A DNA stretch of 64,000 nucleotides, taken from NCBI GenBank assembly GCA_037389465.1, contig JAZARR010000074.1, positions 6,014,001 to 6,078,000 of the forward strand, given 5' to 3'. The position numbers and the translations under genes are program-made. Of the stretch, positions 1 to 12,904 are shown in pieces (position 1 is the first letter of the stretch; each line of letters opens with the position of its first letter). Origin of the DNA: Baylisascaris procyonis. Taxonomy: Eukaryota; Nematoda; Chromadorea; Rhabditida; Ascarididae. The notes under the pieces are model-generated. The model saw only the letters and a list, made by a program, of their open reading frames with translations, ran no database searches and had not been told where the DNA came from.

Positions 1-345
1 GATATCACTGGAATTAGTGAACTAGGTGTATATAGGCTCTAAGATATGATAAATGAATTATCGATGAGTACTACCATTGAAGGCGTTGAGCGATATTTTC
101 AAATACTCTAGACGAAATTTTGGCTGTTGAAAATTTTTTTTTATTCCAAAAAGTGACGATTTAAGTGACGAGGAAGCGGTCAGTTTGGAAAGCGGTCGTT
201 ACGATGTTTTATGGGAGGTGCTGAATTTCGGGGATTTGCAGTTTACTGGAAATTTCTGAGAGCATCACTTCTACCAGTAAAGGTGTCTTCTTAATCTAAC
301 ATTCAGTATATTTTATGCCCTTCAACAGGTTTTGTTTTATTTCAG

Positions 346-408
346 AGCGTAAACGAACACGCTGATCGTCGAAACGTTTGGTGTATTACATTAGTATTGC
401 CGTCTACG
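346..408 (+). other. Exon-like segment upstream of the first gene
   Basis: A strong acceptor (TTTTATTTCAG) ends at 345 and is followed by an open stretch of about 20 codons, beginning SVNEHADRRNVW and stopping at a TGA near 410. It could be the last exon of a gene entering from the left, or a 5' untranslated exon of the gene whose ATG is at 444. The other two frames close within about six codons. Bases 1-345 otherwise show no supportable feature. Confidence 0.3.
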
Positions 409-424
409 TGAAGAGTGAATTACT

Positions 425-436
425 TTCCTCTTGTAG
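425..436 (+). promoter_or_regulatory. Probable spliced-leader trans-splice acceptor
   Basis: A pyrimidine-rich acceptor, TTCCTCTTGTAG, ends at 436, seven bases before the ATG at 444. An AG acceptor this close to a start codon with no good upstream exon is the usual nematode arrangement for SL trans-splicing. A cis-spliced 5' exon (see 346-408) is the alternative. Confidence 0.5.
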
Positions 437-443
437 AGTGAAA

Positions 444-3400
444 ATGGATCCAGATTTGGTGAGTTTTTATATGAATGTTTTCTGCTTTATTTTTTCATTT
501 AATAATGGCAATTCCATTTTTTCATGTAAACGATATTTGCGATCCATCCAGAAAGGTCTTAAGGATGAAGGAATTTGTGGGAAACGCCGGGTGAAGTTTC
601 CGCACTGATATGAAAAACTTGGGGATGGGGATGGGGGTGGGGGGGAGGGGAAGTAAGTACTCCAACAAAAAGTAATCAGTCAGAAACTAATTCCACCACC
701 TATTTGTGCTTGGATTACCGCTTTCCTGGGTTTTAGTATTTAATTTCATGAAAGTGGCGAGAATTTTCTCACCGACAGAAACTCTCACAACAAGAGCATT
801 GCACAATATGACATTGCGTCTGAAGCAACATACTGCAGACTTTTTTTTCCTGCAGATTTATGCATGAAACTGGAAATTATTCGATTTTAGAAGAGGGTAT
901 AGGCTCATTCACGCTAGTAACTTTATTATTCGAGTGTTGGAAGTAATAATTAAATAATTGAGGAAACCTATAAATGAAGTTTCTTTTCTAAAGGTGATAA
1001 ATAAAGATATTCTATCGATTATTTTGAGATTTTTATTTTCCAGGATTGTGAAATCGAATTAGAGGATTTTATGTGCATCGATGAGGAGGAGGATACGAAT
1101 GAGCCATCAACTGTAAGTTTTAATTATTTAACACTCATTTAGCTCATAACTTTTTACGCATATAATTTTACTACCTTATTAAGTGAAATATCTATTTCTA
1201 TCGACGTATCAATGGTGCCTTTATCTTGTCGTTATAAAAAAAGCTAGATTTTCTGCAGCAGGCTTCCAAACATCTTTAGCTTGCGAACGAAATGTGAATA
1301 TTTATTTCAGAGTGGAGCTGAATTATCTCATCGAAGCAGAGATATTGAGGGCGATAAAGATAAACGATACAATAGGCCATCTGAAGCATTTGATCATTCG
1401 ACGAGTTGGCGAACAACATCTCGCCCATGTCGTGATCGATGGCTTTCACGAGGTTCATCTTGCTTCTCATCATTGAAACGATCCCGCGATCCATTATTGA
1501 TGCGCAGACATCCTGATTTTGAAGCGTTCTTGAAAAGACGCAACGGTAAGCTTGAGGAGATGCGTATGGAAACAACAAACCGAAAAGAAATGAGGCCAGA
1601 GAGTCGAGCAAACGAGCCGATTGGAATGAAGCGTGATTGGCGAACAGAGATTGGAAGTACTGGAAGTATCAACGAGGAGGTGATGCTTGAAGAAGTTGAT
1701 TGCTGTAAGTTGTTTTAATTTAACTAATATCCATATAGATGTGAGTGAGCCTACTCTATAACATACTGATATCATTGTATTGGTATTTTATGCCGAGGAG
1801 GTTATAAAGTGGATCTGATGCGTTGGGAGTGCTTAGTTATTTATCGTAATTGTGAATCATGTCTCGGAAATTGTTTCTTATTTAATTTGTGTTACATGAA
1901 AATATAAATGAAAAGCGTTTTTATTTTTATTTTTGATAATATAATATTGTATTATGGAAATTGGTGCAATATTATGCTCTGAGGAAATTCGTTCAGCAAA
2001 CTAGACTATGATTGAATGAATTTTCTTGTTATAATTTCCTCTCAAATTCGTTGTGTGATAGGGTAAATAACTAAGCTACCATAGTTTATCGCTTTTTGTG
2101 ACGAGATAGTTTTAGAGTTTTCTTATTAATGTTTCCCTTATTTGACTTTTGAACATCCGCTAATAAAGCGGATACGGATATAGCTGAATTAGAAATAAAT
2201 CTTCATAGAAATGCGATGATTTCATTTCGATATTAAACTAGAATAGCTCAAATTGCAATTTTTTGAAAATTACAATCCTAACTATGCAATAATTTCAATA
2301 TGAGGATGTTTAATGAAGTCTATGATAGGACATCATGCCTCATTCGATAGGCTTTAGCTGGATATAAAGCAAGCTTATCAAAAGTGTTTATATTATAATT
2401 CATTTAGCGACGAGTAGAACAGAAGAGCAACTTGAAGCGAATATAATTTTGAATATCTCATGAGGTTATTCAACAGCTTTTACTTTGCAGTAGACTTCGC
2501 GTGTATGATTTCTTAAATAAACTCTAATGAGGATGGAATTGCTTTGCTAAATCTTGAAGACTTGGGAATGTTGGAGTATGTGCTATTATCATTTTCGATT
2601 ATCTTCATCGAAATTAGTTGGATATGGCGAATAATTATTGTTTATAGGTGACAGTGACGACGAAAGTGTCTATGATATCATTTATGAACCGAACACGATA
2701 CAAACGGTTACTGCCGATAAATCACAATCAAATGATCGTGGTGTGCTCGGAAGGTAACGACCTATTGTATCGTGAGGCTTGTTTTCTTTGAATAGTATAA
2801 TCGATTAGTTCCTAATATATGAATATAATTAATTAAGCTTTATTCTGTGTTTTGAAAGCATTTCTTCTCTACCTAATTTCGGAAGAACTGTTTGCTTTTA
2901 TTAAATATATTTTTAAAATCGCCAAACATTTAAAGCCTGTTTGTGAAATCTGCTTTTCGGTACTGTGAATAAGCATAGTAAGTGGGGATTAAATCATAAT
3001 TTTGCAAAGTTTTTAGAGATTATTTAAATGAGCGATAATTTATAATGATGCTTCATTGATTGATTAATGTTTCGCATTTTCAGTGAATCTTTCAAGCATG
3101 AAGGAATTGATGATTTAAAAACGTACGACGATCCATTGTGGGCATGTGAGGAGGATTGGCCGGATTTATTAGGTGAAGTAGATGAAGAGGCTGTGAGGAG
3201 AGCTGCCAATCAGCCGATTGCTATTGAAAGCAACCTCACGCTTATTGTGCCACAACTCTCGAGCAACAATCAACATCACGATACCGAAAGAAGTTCAAGA
3301 GGCGAGGATCGAATCGAAAATCGGACACCTAATGATGCAAAAACGCGAAATGAATCGAAACGGAATGAGGATCGTTCAGGTGGTAGAGCATCGCAAAACA

Positions 3401-6400
3401 TTTCGTCACTTTTCATTTCTCAATTATTTAAATTGCCTTTCTCGACGGTCTCATCGATAAGGAGCATATGCATAGCGCAATTAATGGGATGGGAACTATC
3501 ATTCAACATTCCATCTTGAGGATCGATGAACAATGTTGATCGAATGATACGAATAAGAACGATACAAAGTGGCTTCAAAGAAAAGATTATCATAGGAAGG
3601 AATCATCATCGTAGAAGTATTAAACATATGAGAATGAAACATATAAACTTAAGAAAAAGACGTTTTTCTTTTTAAAAAATGAAAATATTGCGATGCATTT
3701 AAACATCTTCGGATCCGTCACGAGAAAATGCGATTATATTGTAAATTGCAATCTTTGGCAACAGGCAAAGGGCAAATCACAAAAATACATATAGAAGAGG
3801 ACGAGATCATCTCACCGAATTTATTTAAAGTATTATAGCAGTTTGCTGAACTGCGTTATTGATTCGGGTTTCTGATGGAGCAATGACCGTCATAAAGGAG
3901 ATTGATAGATCGGATTCTTATGGTGAGATGATTTGCATGAATGAGGTTTTCATGCAGTCCGGCTTGACGAACCGATGGACATTATGGAACTGTTTAATGC
4001 GGAACGTTTCGCGGTGGTCTCGTTCGTCATAAAGGAATAGGCGGCATGAGGTGACAAATGGTTGTTGGAGAAGGTTTTATCGAAAGGAGGATAGTCTTGT
4101 CGTTTATCGACAATGCGGCGGTTATAATCGTCACAAGCAGGATTTGCGGCTGGGTTGGGAAAATGTCCTCTCATATGGTCAACATAGATGACGAATGGAA
4201 TCGAAGGACCGAATCGAGGATGTGTTGTACGGCTGATCCATCTAAACGATATGTAATCCATCTAAAGCCGAAACTGGTGGACGGAATGGTGGGGATGATG
4301 AATGCTTTCCTGAGCATGCGACGAGCGTGATCAATATCGGTGATGTGACATATGAAGGGATCGATGAATTTTGCTTGTGATGTTGAGATGAATTATCGCC
4401 GCGAAGTGGAATGTGATCACGGGAGAAAGGCTTTCGAGAATTAGAAAATTGACTGAGATATGCCAAGGTATCATGAACAGCTCGGAAAATTGAAGAGCAC
4501 CTAAAGGCGAAGAAGAACGACAACGGACGTTTGAAAAATTGCACCAGGAAAGAAAAGGTTTGGAATTCACAAAGGTAATTTTACGCGCGCGGAAGCACAA
4601 AGAGGAGAACTCCTGTATCCAAATAGAGAACGTAATCCTGCTCGATCTATCTGTTGTTTTTATCGGGTCAACTGGAATCTGTTGTGTTTATCGGGTCAAC
4701 TGGAATCTGTTGTGTTTATCGGGTCAAATGGAAGGAAAACGTTTTATGAAGCCTTCAGCGCCAGTTGTCGTGTCAGGTCCTAAGTTTTATCGGTTACAAT
4801 GTCAAGTTAGTTAGATTTGACAATTTAAGGAGACATAGCTGCAACCACTAGACTGTTTAAAGAATTTATTTCGAGCCAAAGAGGGTCTTTTGAGAGGGAC
4901 TTTTGAAGCATGACCTTTCGAGAGGAGATTTTGCGGCATGACCTTTCGAGAGGGCCTTTGGCGCTTTGCAGTGTGAGGGGCTAACGCGAATGGACGGACT
5001 ATATAGTTTGATTAATGAAGCCGGCATGATTCTTGTGTAGATCTTATCCCGAAGAGCGCTTGCCAAAGGCGTGTGAAAATCCTTTATGATAAGGTACATC
5101 CTTGATGAGGTAGCTGCAAAAATGTTCGTGGAACGAAAGCCCAGCTGAACGATGCCACATTTCCCATCGACTTCTGAAAAATTTCCCAAGAATTGTGCAT
5201 GGAATTCGTCTATGGAGCGACACGAAGATGTGAATTGCTAGTAATACTTGAGGGCAAACTACGCATATTGGAAATATAAGAGAGAACCTAGTGATGTCGC
5301 ACATACCCATGGGGAAAATCGATCGGAGACGTTATTCGGAGAAGTGAGTACACTGTCGTACCCGTGTTAAGTTTTTATTATTGATGTCTTTATTTTTTTT
5401 TTCGTTTTTTTTTGTTTTTTTGTTTTTTGTTTTTTTTTGCTCCCTGAAATTTTTTATGCTGGTGTAATGCTAGAAGATCATAGCTATAGAGGGTGTTAAA
5501 TGCTTTTTTTAAATAGAAAACGTAGGAAGGTGTATTTAAATATTTATTTAAGTATTATAGGTGAAAATTTTCTCAATTCTTTCTGGAAGTCGCTTATCGT
5601 TTCAGTTGTTGCGCTTGCTTATACGTTATTGAATGTAAAAAAACATTATTGTAGATTTCCTATCTATGAGGGAAGTTAGGAAGCACTGATCAAGTCTTAA
5701 TTATGTTTATAGGCACGCCAGAAGGTTAGGTATAGAGATTGCTTGAAACTTCTTAATTGTGAACGATATCTGAGTCAATTGCTTGATGTTGATGAAGCTT
5801 TTCTTTATCCTTCTGCATTTATCAGAAATTTTTCATCAATAGGTAATTATAAAAGTAGAGTGGCTAACGAACTTACTTTCATAAATGGGCTTATTTGTTT
5901 GATGTATCGACCCAAGTTATATACGATGAGTTTTTATTAGGCAATTGCTAAAATTTGAACAAATCCGTTTGGACTATTCTGCCGCAGAGATATGGCTGGA
6001 TTATCGAAGAGCGCGAAATATATGTTTAATAGTTTCATAAACATAGGTCTAATAATATTGCAATAATAGTTTTTTTTTGAATATCTTCAGTGATTTAAGG
6101 ATTTAAGGTGTTTTAGGTTATTATTAACCCAAATTATTTATGTTAAATTGTGTTGGAGTATTGTAAATTGCATTTCTAACCAAAAAAAATTTTTGCTGCT
6201 ATTTGATCGTATCATGAAGAGCTCGCCATCAGCAAAGGCATTGAATTTAATACGATATCTTGAATAATGATATTTTAACTTTGAAGTGAATAAGCGTCTA
6301 ATTTTTTAATAGCTAAATTCTGTTATTGGATTATTAGGTAAAAGCGTAGATCTTCTTATATATTCGCACGGCAAAGTCAGATGTTTAGTTTTTATAATTG

Positions 6401-9168
6401 CGTAGAATTATGAATGTGTGAGATGGATCGTAAATAAGGTTCGTTTATTTTCTTCAAATAATTTTGGGGTGAAAATTTCGTTGCCAAATATTCTGGTGGA
6501 AGATTCCGGAATATACGACATTTGATCACATTTATTTATAATATACGTGCTCGATGCATAATTTCCATTGGTTGTATGATCGATTTGTAACCTGTCCATT
6601 AGCATTTTTAACTTGAGAATTCGATGTTTGCACTTAAATATTTTAATTGGTTTGTTTGTGTGCCTCATTTCTAATCCCATCCCAGCATTTCGCTTGCTGC
6701 AGTGATAAAGCAGAGGGATATTGAATTGCTCACTAAAAGCTATTTAGAATTCGTATATTTTTATTGCTTTTTTTTCGGATCAGGGCAATTTACATTAGCA
6801 ACGATTATCTAGGAATAAAGATTGAGGAGGTAGTATTATCAATTCTTATATTACATTCTTTCAGAAATGAATTGTAATATTTCAATAATATTCGTTAATT
6901 GAATTTTAGGTATTCGAGACGAGAAGATAAAACAAATAACTAAAGCTGAACGTGTATCAACGTGGAGAGCACGACGTCGACCAAGCCCTTGCATTCATCA
7001 ACATCGTCGAGCACGCGATGATTTAGGACATCCATTCGAGCCATTTTATCGGCGTGAACAACATCAAATACGTCCACATTTTCACAAGCAAATCCCATCT
7101 TTATCACCGACACAATTGGATCAGAGGTGTGAATCCACTATCAGAAAGCATCATTCATATCCTTTGCAAGTCGCGGATCGACCATTAGCGCATAGAAGCT
7201 CGTACGATAACAAAGGAGCAGAAATACGATGGGAAAGTGGCAAATCGGCGAAGAAGAAAAGTTCGCAAAAAACTGCACTTGAACATGCAGTGAATTCGCC
7301 ATATCCTAAAACCCGTTGCCTTAGCCCGTTGCCGCACATGTTCTCAGTAACCTCGTCAAAAGGTGCAAGAAGTAGAGCCGAAGCATTGGAACATCGACGA
7401 CCTATATCTCCCTCATCATCGCATCTACAAAAGATGCCACCGTATATTGTCGGGTCATCTGATATGACATCGCGATCTGCGATATTTCTAGAAAATCAAA
7501 CAGGAACATCAAGACGAGTGGATTTTGGACATACTTTGGGTGCCGCGATTTCGAAGAAGCATCTCATGCCTGGAAAATTAGAAGAGTCAGTTATGTCGGG
7601 TCGGAAAGAACATAATGGGAGGTGCTTACCAAAGTCTGAGCGACATGTAACAGAGGCGCAAGTGAACTGCCCTCTAGTTCAATCTGAGGAATCGAGGAGG
7701 CAAGTAGGAGATGTTGGAAAAGAGCGTTCAAGCGATTCTCGAACGACGACGGTAAAATCGAAGCTAAATGATACAATAAAGAAGGTTTCACCGGCACAGA
7801 AATGTAACGATGATGCTGCTCGACATTTAAGACTAGAAGAGAGCGCTGTTCATCCTTCATCCAAAAGCAATCCACTCCTATCATCGACGTCTCCCACAGA
7901 CTCAATAGCGCAGGAGAAATTACCGTCATTTGTTGCAACGAAAGAACTAGAGCACAAAAATGCTGTGAGGGCTGTTATCTTTCATAAAGAGGCCAACACA
8001 AAATCGTTAGTGCAATCGCATTTATCGATAACGGTTCAGAGACATGACGATGAAGCTAGAAATGTTTCACATGCTTTTCGTAATATTTCTTACGTTTCTT
8101 CACAAAAAACAAAAATCGGTAATGCATTAACCACTCCGAATGATGTAAAAATTAATGTCACCTCCACTAAAAAGTCTCCATCGAAAGAAGAAATGCGAGA
8201 TACGTCCTCATCTGTTGTGGAATATTCGCGACGCATAGCTCAACGTTCAAAAATAACCGATGAAGGATCCGTTCAAGCTAAAAAACGACGATGGACAATA
8301 ACGAATCCCACTAAATCAACTTCTTCAATTGCCGATATGACGACATCTATTTCGTCGAGTGACTATAAACAGAAAACCATCATTGGACTTATCCCTCAAA
8401 AAGGTTCGTTGTTTTATTCGAGAGCTATACAATTGTATACGAAATACCCACAGGGGAAGGGTAATGACTAGTATTTCGCTGTATCCAGATGGTTAGAGAT
8501 AGATGTTTGGTACTGCATGAATATGATTTCAGAATGCCGATTTTATTCGATTCTACGTCAAGTAGCGTTGTGTCGAGTAGGTTGGTCCCAATGACTGATA
8601 AATAATTTTGCATTGTTAATTAGTAAAATGTGGCACGTATTTGACGGCAGATGCATATGACTCCCTTCTCCTCTTCCCTCCTCTTGCTCCCGTCTTTCAT
8701 TCTAAAATATTGCTGAGCTGGCTGTTTAAATGGACCTGACTTCATCGAGCATTCGCCGTCTACTTACAAATTTAAAATAATTCGCGAATCGGCCATGGGG
8801 TGGGGGGAGGGAGGGGGGAGGAGTGAGTCTTCTAAACAGTCCAGTTTCTGAGTAGATCTTGAAATGCGTTTGATGGTCAACGTTTGTATTATGGTTAGCT
8901 CAAGCACTTAAAAAGAGATATGAGGCGAATATTATAGCTTATAGGATTGAATATCAATAGTACGAATATAAGATCATAAGCATCGGTCCATCTTCCTTTT
9001 ATATATATTTTTTCATTCATTATTAGATGCATAATTATTCATGTTGGTTTGTTTTTTTTTCTAGATAGTACATTTACGGTGATGAGTCCAATGAATACAG
9101 TAACACTTTCTGGTGGCGCTACTCCGAGGCAAATAAAACTTCGCCTACCAAGTTTATCAACTGCATAA
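444..9168 (+). CDS. Uncharacterised multi-exon protein, about 806 aa
   Basis: I do not recognise this protein. Exons: 444-458, 1044-1112, 1311-1704, 2648-2753, 3084-3192, 5713-5842, 6910-8403 and 9065-9168 (TAA). Every join keeps frame and uses GT/AG ends; 3192 to 5713 is the least certain (donor GCT|GTGAGG). Residues 6-28 are strongly acidic. Residues 29-159 are rich in Arg, Ser and Glu. Residues 160-231 include the acidic DSDDESVYD and an acidic, Trp-containing patch. Residues 232-274 look folded, with RDCLKLLNCERYLSQLL. Residues 286-330 are rich in Arg and His. The rest of the large 6910-8403 exon is Ser/Thr/Lys-rich and probably disordered, with a basic AKKRRW cluster at 731-736 that could be a nuclear signal. 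CGA is the favoured Arg codon. No signal peptide or membrane segment is visible. The composition resembles scaffold or RNA-associated proteins, which is inference only. Exon 5 stays open to 3519, so a shorter isoform is possible. Confidence 0.8.
459..1043 (+). other. Intron 1 of the unknown gene, with a G-quadruplex motif
   Basis: The intron runs from GTGAGT to TTTTCCAG. It contains a G-rich tract at 621-650 (runs of four to seven G separated by A, T or AT) on the sense strand, so the pre-mRNA could carry a G-quadruplex. The rest is ordinary AT-rich intron. Confidence 0.6.
4650..4733 (+). repeat. 28-bp tandem repeat, three copies
   Basis: Three near-identical 28-base units start at 4650, 4678 and 4706; each begins TCTGTTGT and contains TTTATCGGGTCAA. 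Because 28 is not a multiple of three, the frame shifts with every copy, which argues against this stretch being translated. Confidence 0.85.
4908..4953 (+). repeat. Two direct repeats 28 bp apart
   Basis: An 18-base unit beginning GCATGACCTTTCGAG occurs at 4908-4925 and again at 4936-4953. The spacing equals the 28-bp period of the nearby 4650-4733 array, though the sequence differs. Confidence 0.7.
8404..9064 (+). other. Last intron of the unknown gene, with pyrimidine and G-rich tracts
   Basis: The donor AAAAG|GTTCGT is weak and the acceptor TTTTTTTCTAG is strong. If the donor is ignored, the frame runs to a TAG at 8469-8471, giving an alternative C terminus. Inside are a pyrimidine-rich tract near 8660-8700 and a G-rich tract at 8797-8820 that meets the usual four-run G-quadruplex pattern. 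Confidence 0.6.
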
Positions 9169-9353
9169 AGTAGTATGATTTGTACATCATATTGATGTAA
9201 TTTTTTCATTGATAGATTGCTGAAAAATTTGCATATTTTATTGTTTGCTGTGTCGTAAATGTTGTATTTCGTTTCATCACGAAGTGATGAGAGATTCCTT
9301 CCTGTGCATTTGCAAATTGAAACTTGTTGAATGTGTTATAATGATGTCATATT

Positions 9354-9356
<3 letters not shown>

Positions 9357-9440
<84 letters not shown>
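9357..9440. repeat. (AT)42 microsatellite
   Basis: An uninterrupted AT dinucleotide array of 84 bases lies about 190 bases after the stop codon of the upstream gene, probably in its 3' untranslated region or just beyond. Confidence 0.97.
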
Positions 9441-9443
<3 letters not shown>

Positions 9444-11673
9444 CTTATTTGTAATTAGACATAGCTTCGGGGATGAGAGGAAATTGTTGGAAAACCCCAT
9501 AGCTATAGGCTTAACTTAGATTGATTCTAGTTGGGTTGCTTTAAACTACATGAAATTTTCACTTTTATAAGTGACAGCTGTTCAAATAAATGTTTGTTGC
9601 TTAAGCGCTGAATACGGTTGATTTTAGCGCAGCTAATCTCATTTGTTGCGGAGATAAAAATAAACTCAAAAAGTGAAAATTTTGAGTAAACGTAAAACCA
9701 TTCTAAATACAAATATTTATTAATGTGAGGCAATTTATTTTTTATTTATTACTTTTGAGATTGTTTCAATTTTGTATCATTTGATTGCAAAATTAATCCT
9801 TTTTTTTTCATGAGCCGTTCTCGTATTACTGTGAATTATTTTTTATATTTATTTATTTCATTTTTGGCCTCTCAGATTATTTTCTACTTCTTATTAGTAT
9901 TGTTATGTGAAGTGTTATATATACTATGAAATATTTTATGATTCGAGTGGCGCGGCAAAGGGCTGCAAGCGTTCTAATATAATATTTTTCAATTTTTTTT
10001 TTGAATTTCATCTAAAAAATTCCAAATTTTCGGAATTTTATAACTTTTTGTATTGATAATTAAATAAAAGCCGTTGTTGTCGAACGTAAAAATGGGCAAA
10101 TGATTTAACATTTTCCTAATAAAGGTGTTTTCCAGGTAACAACCATTCGATCAGTGATTTATTTTAGTTGTTACACTATTGAATTTGATCGAATTGCCAT
10201 ATTTAGATAGTATTTTACCACAAAATTCGCCATTAATGATCGATAAAATACAAAAAAAAAGAAAAGAAAAAAATAGTTGTGTTGCCTATTTCGCCGATGA
10301 TTGTTGATGGAATGCAGTCTCTCTTACAGCTGTTAATTATTCATTCATTCATATTTTCTTCGTTGAATTACTCATTTAATTATTCATTGAAGTTATGCTT
10401 CTGAATGATCCACTTTAATATATAGTTTAGCCTTTCGTTAACACGCTATGTTTTTTGACGGGTCCGCTCTAGTACTAAACCAAATAATTATATTTTTGTA
10501 TATTATTGTATTATGTTATTATTATTATTTATCAGTTTTCTTTTTTTATGATTTGGGTGTATTTTCTAAGAAACAAATAAATCTAAACATTTAGAAAAAA
10601 TCTTTTTTTTTCGCTAAGTGATTTTCTCAATATTGGACATATTTGTATTGTTAATTGTCTGTGCATTTGTATAAAATTTTATTGTAATAAAGCTTCATTT
10701 GATATTTTTTATTGTTGAATAACTATCAAATGGTACGTTATCCAAAAAAAAAAAAATCTATTTATTAATTCTCTATTGGCATATAATTTGCTATCATTCT
10801 TTTCATCAATAGTGTCGTATTTATCAAATGCTATTTAACACATCGAATCGTCGAAAGACTTTTTTTAAACTTCATAAAGGTAACATTTACGTTTCATTCC
10901 CTACCTAAATTGAAATATGAGTTGAAATAGAAAATTGTTCCTCTATGCTTCTTAGGATGAATGGAATGCCCAAAAATATTTTCACTAGGATTTGTTATAG
11001 TGGTATTTCCTATCAGAATTCAGATATTGTTGTTGATCCATTGCTGCGATATTTTTATCCGAAAATACTTATTTCAAATGTAGTAATTTATACTTAATGA
11101 ACGATGGTTAAGCGTACCACTTGTAGGATTTCCACTTCAGATGCTAGCAAGTTAGCATAAAATTACTCAATTTAAGAATAGTTTTTTTTGTGGGTATATT
11201 GTTTAATTCCGATCATTGGTATAGTAGCGCATTTTGGGAAATCCGAGATTTCGGCGCTATTTTATTTAGTAAAACTTTTACGATCTCGCAAATCCGAGTG
11301 TCCTAAGTCGAATAGAAGATATATAGTGGAGGTTTATTTTAATAAATATCTTGCAACTGTCTGCATCTTGGGCTTGTTGATAATATAGAATTCAGAGTGT
11401 AAATAAGGAACAGGCGTTCAGGCTTTGCAAATCAAAAAAAGTCGATCGGCTAGCTGTCTAATAGGATTGCATCTAGGAGACAAGAAGATATAAAAAAAAA
11501 AAGGGAAGTGATAGATAGATGAGTGAAAAAACTAAAAGAAAAAAATGAATGAGTTCTTCAATGCGGCTATGAGTACACCCCCTAAGCAGCTAACGGTAAA
11601 GGTATAGTCATGCGTTAGATACCTTTATTTGGAACTAAAGGTGAATTTTCGTTACAGTCGTAACTGTACGTAA

Positions 11674-11687
11674 GGGGGGGGGGGGGG
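11674..11687 (+). repeat. Poly-G tract (14 G)
   Basis: An uninterrupted run of about 14 G stands in AT-rich surroundings. Similar runs recur at 16738, 41293, 52270 and 62317. Confidence 0.9.
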
Positions 11688-12904
11688 TAATATGTGGGAC
11701 GGTATGTTCCTTCATAGTCATGTCTAGTTATGTAAATTGTAATGAATGATGGGGTTAAGTCTAGTTATGTTGTGTAAATTTCAATTGATCATGGCATTAT
11801 AAGAATGGAGTTGCTGAAAATGTAAGGAAGTTCCAATGTTTTAAGGAAGTAAGGAAAATGCTATTACGCAAAGAAATCCTTGAAAGAAAATTTATATTTT
11901 TGAGCATATCCTCGCTAGCACTTATATTTCCACGCTTAACTTCGAATCTATCATTGCATGGTAGCCTAGATTATAAAGGAAGATAAGGATTCTATCCCAT
12001 CGGAGGGCATACATCATCCCCCCCTTTAGATGGGTTTATCTCCGTTAAAAGATTAGGCTGAAAGTTACTTTTGGCTTACATTCATTAGGGAAGTAATGCT
12101 TGAGCGTAGCTCTGAAATATTCTGCTTTTAACAGTTGGCATTGTTTTACTTTAACATTGTTGATGCTCGATAGTAGAGAGTATGCTTTCGCTTTGTTCTA
12201 TTTTCGAAGTGTAGTGCAATTTTAGAGAATATCTGAGAAGATAGCACTAGAGAGGGAATACATATGTTGATATTACCGAGGCAGGCGAAGGAAGGGTAAG
12301 TGAAAACAATTTGCCCAAAGCCTATCCTCCTCCATCCCCCACCCTCCATGCGTATTAGATTTCCCATGGAAAGAATGAGAGCAAGAAATAAGAGTGGATG
12401 GATAAGAAACGAGGAGATAAAAGCAAGCAAGGCAAAAATTAGGCAATTATTCTAAGCTTCATAGCCTCACGCGTAACCAACGCGAACCACGATTTACCCG
12501 TCTCGCATATCCATAACTTAATTGTCAATCAACCAGCAAACCAATTGTTTATTGCCTTCATACTTAAGCTCATAATCCATTTTTCACCAATTCCTATCAT
12601 TTTTGCTATATTTCATTCAGTGGAGTAACTCATCTGGCACCCTTCACTTCTCCTAATTGCCAGCCATCTATCAAATCAAACACTTTTCACAACCGTCATG
12701 AAATATGTATTTCATAGCTCAATCAACCACATGCTAACTTAAACATTTCCATATTTAAATCACACACAAATCCACACAACAGGTAACCATCGAACGCAAC
12801 TTCTTAACAAAAATTATTCATCAAACAATTCTGGTAGATCTTTAAAAGTGCATATCTCCGTTTTAAATAGACGAGAAGCGTAAAGAATGATGATATTTAA
12901 ATTT

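Larger units (their letters stand above)
3193..5712 (+). other. Intron or unresolved exon block of the unknown gene
   Basis: This interval separates two well-supported exons, yet from about 3193 to 5343 it is much richer in G and C, and in purines on the plus strand, than any other intron here. The frame of exon 5 continues without a stop to 3519. Further on, frame 1 looks protein-like over long pieces (for example 4873-5343) but is broken by about 28 stops, and other frames carry open pieces of 90-107 codons on both strands. A good donor, GGAGAA|GTGAGT, at 5343 ends a 33-codon open stretch in the right phase to join the exon at 5713, but no good acceptor precedes it. From 5344 to 5712 the DNA is T-rich like a normal intron. 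It may be a decayed coding duplicate, an old element, or an unrecognised alternative exon. Confidence 0.5.
9169..12904. other. Intergenic region, no supportable gene
   Basis: This is mostly T-rich DNA between the two recognised genes. Several AATAAA hexamers (for example at 10063 and 10686) could serve the upstream gene's 3' end, but none can be chosen from sequence alone. It also holds an (AT)n array (9357-9440), a 14-base G run (11674-11687) and a C-rich tract near 12325-12350. I see no ORF with splice support. Confidence 0.6.

Noticed and set aside
1276..1775. Several minus-strand and other-frame ORFs over 1276-1775
   Set aside because: They are shadows of the well-supported plus-strand exon at 1311-1704.
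4058..4544. Overlapping 90-103 codon ORFs on both strands
   Set aside because: Both strands are open over the same bases in the unusual purine-rich block, so neither can be preferred. I describe the block as a whole instead.
9245..9519. ORFs with long Tyr-Ile repeats, also seen at 38361, 45812 and 52718
   Set aside because: These are translations of AT microsatellites.
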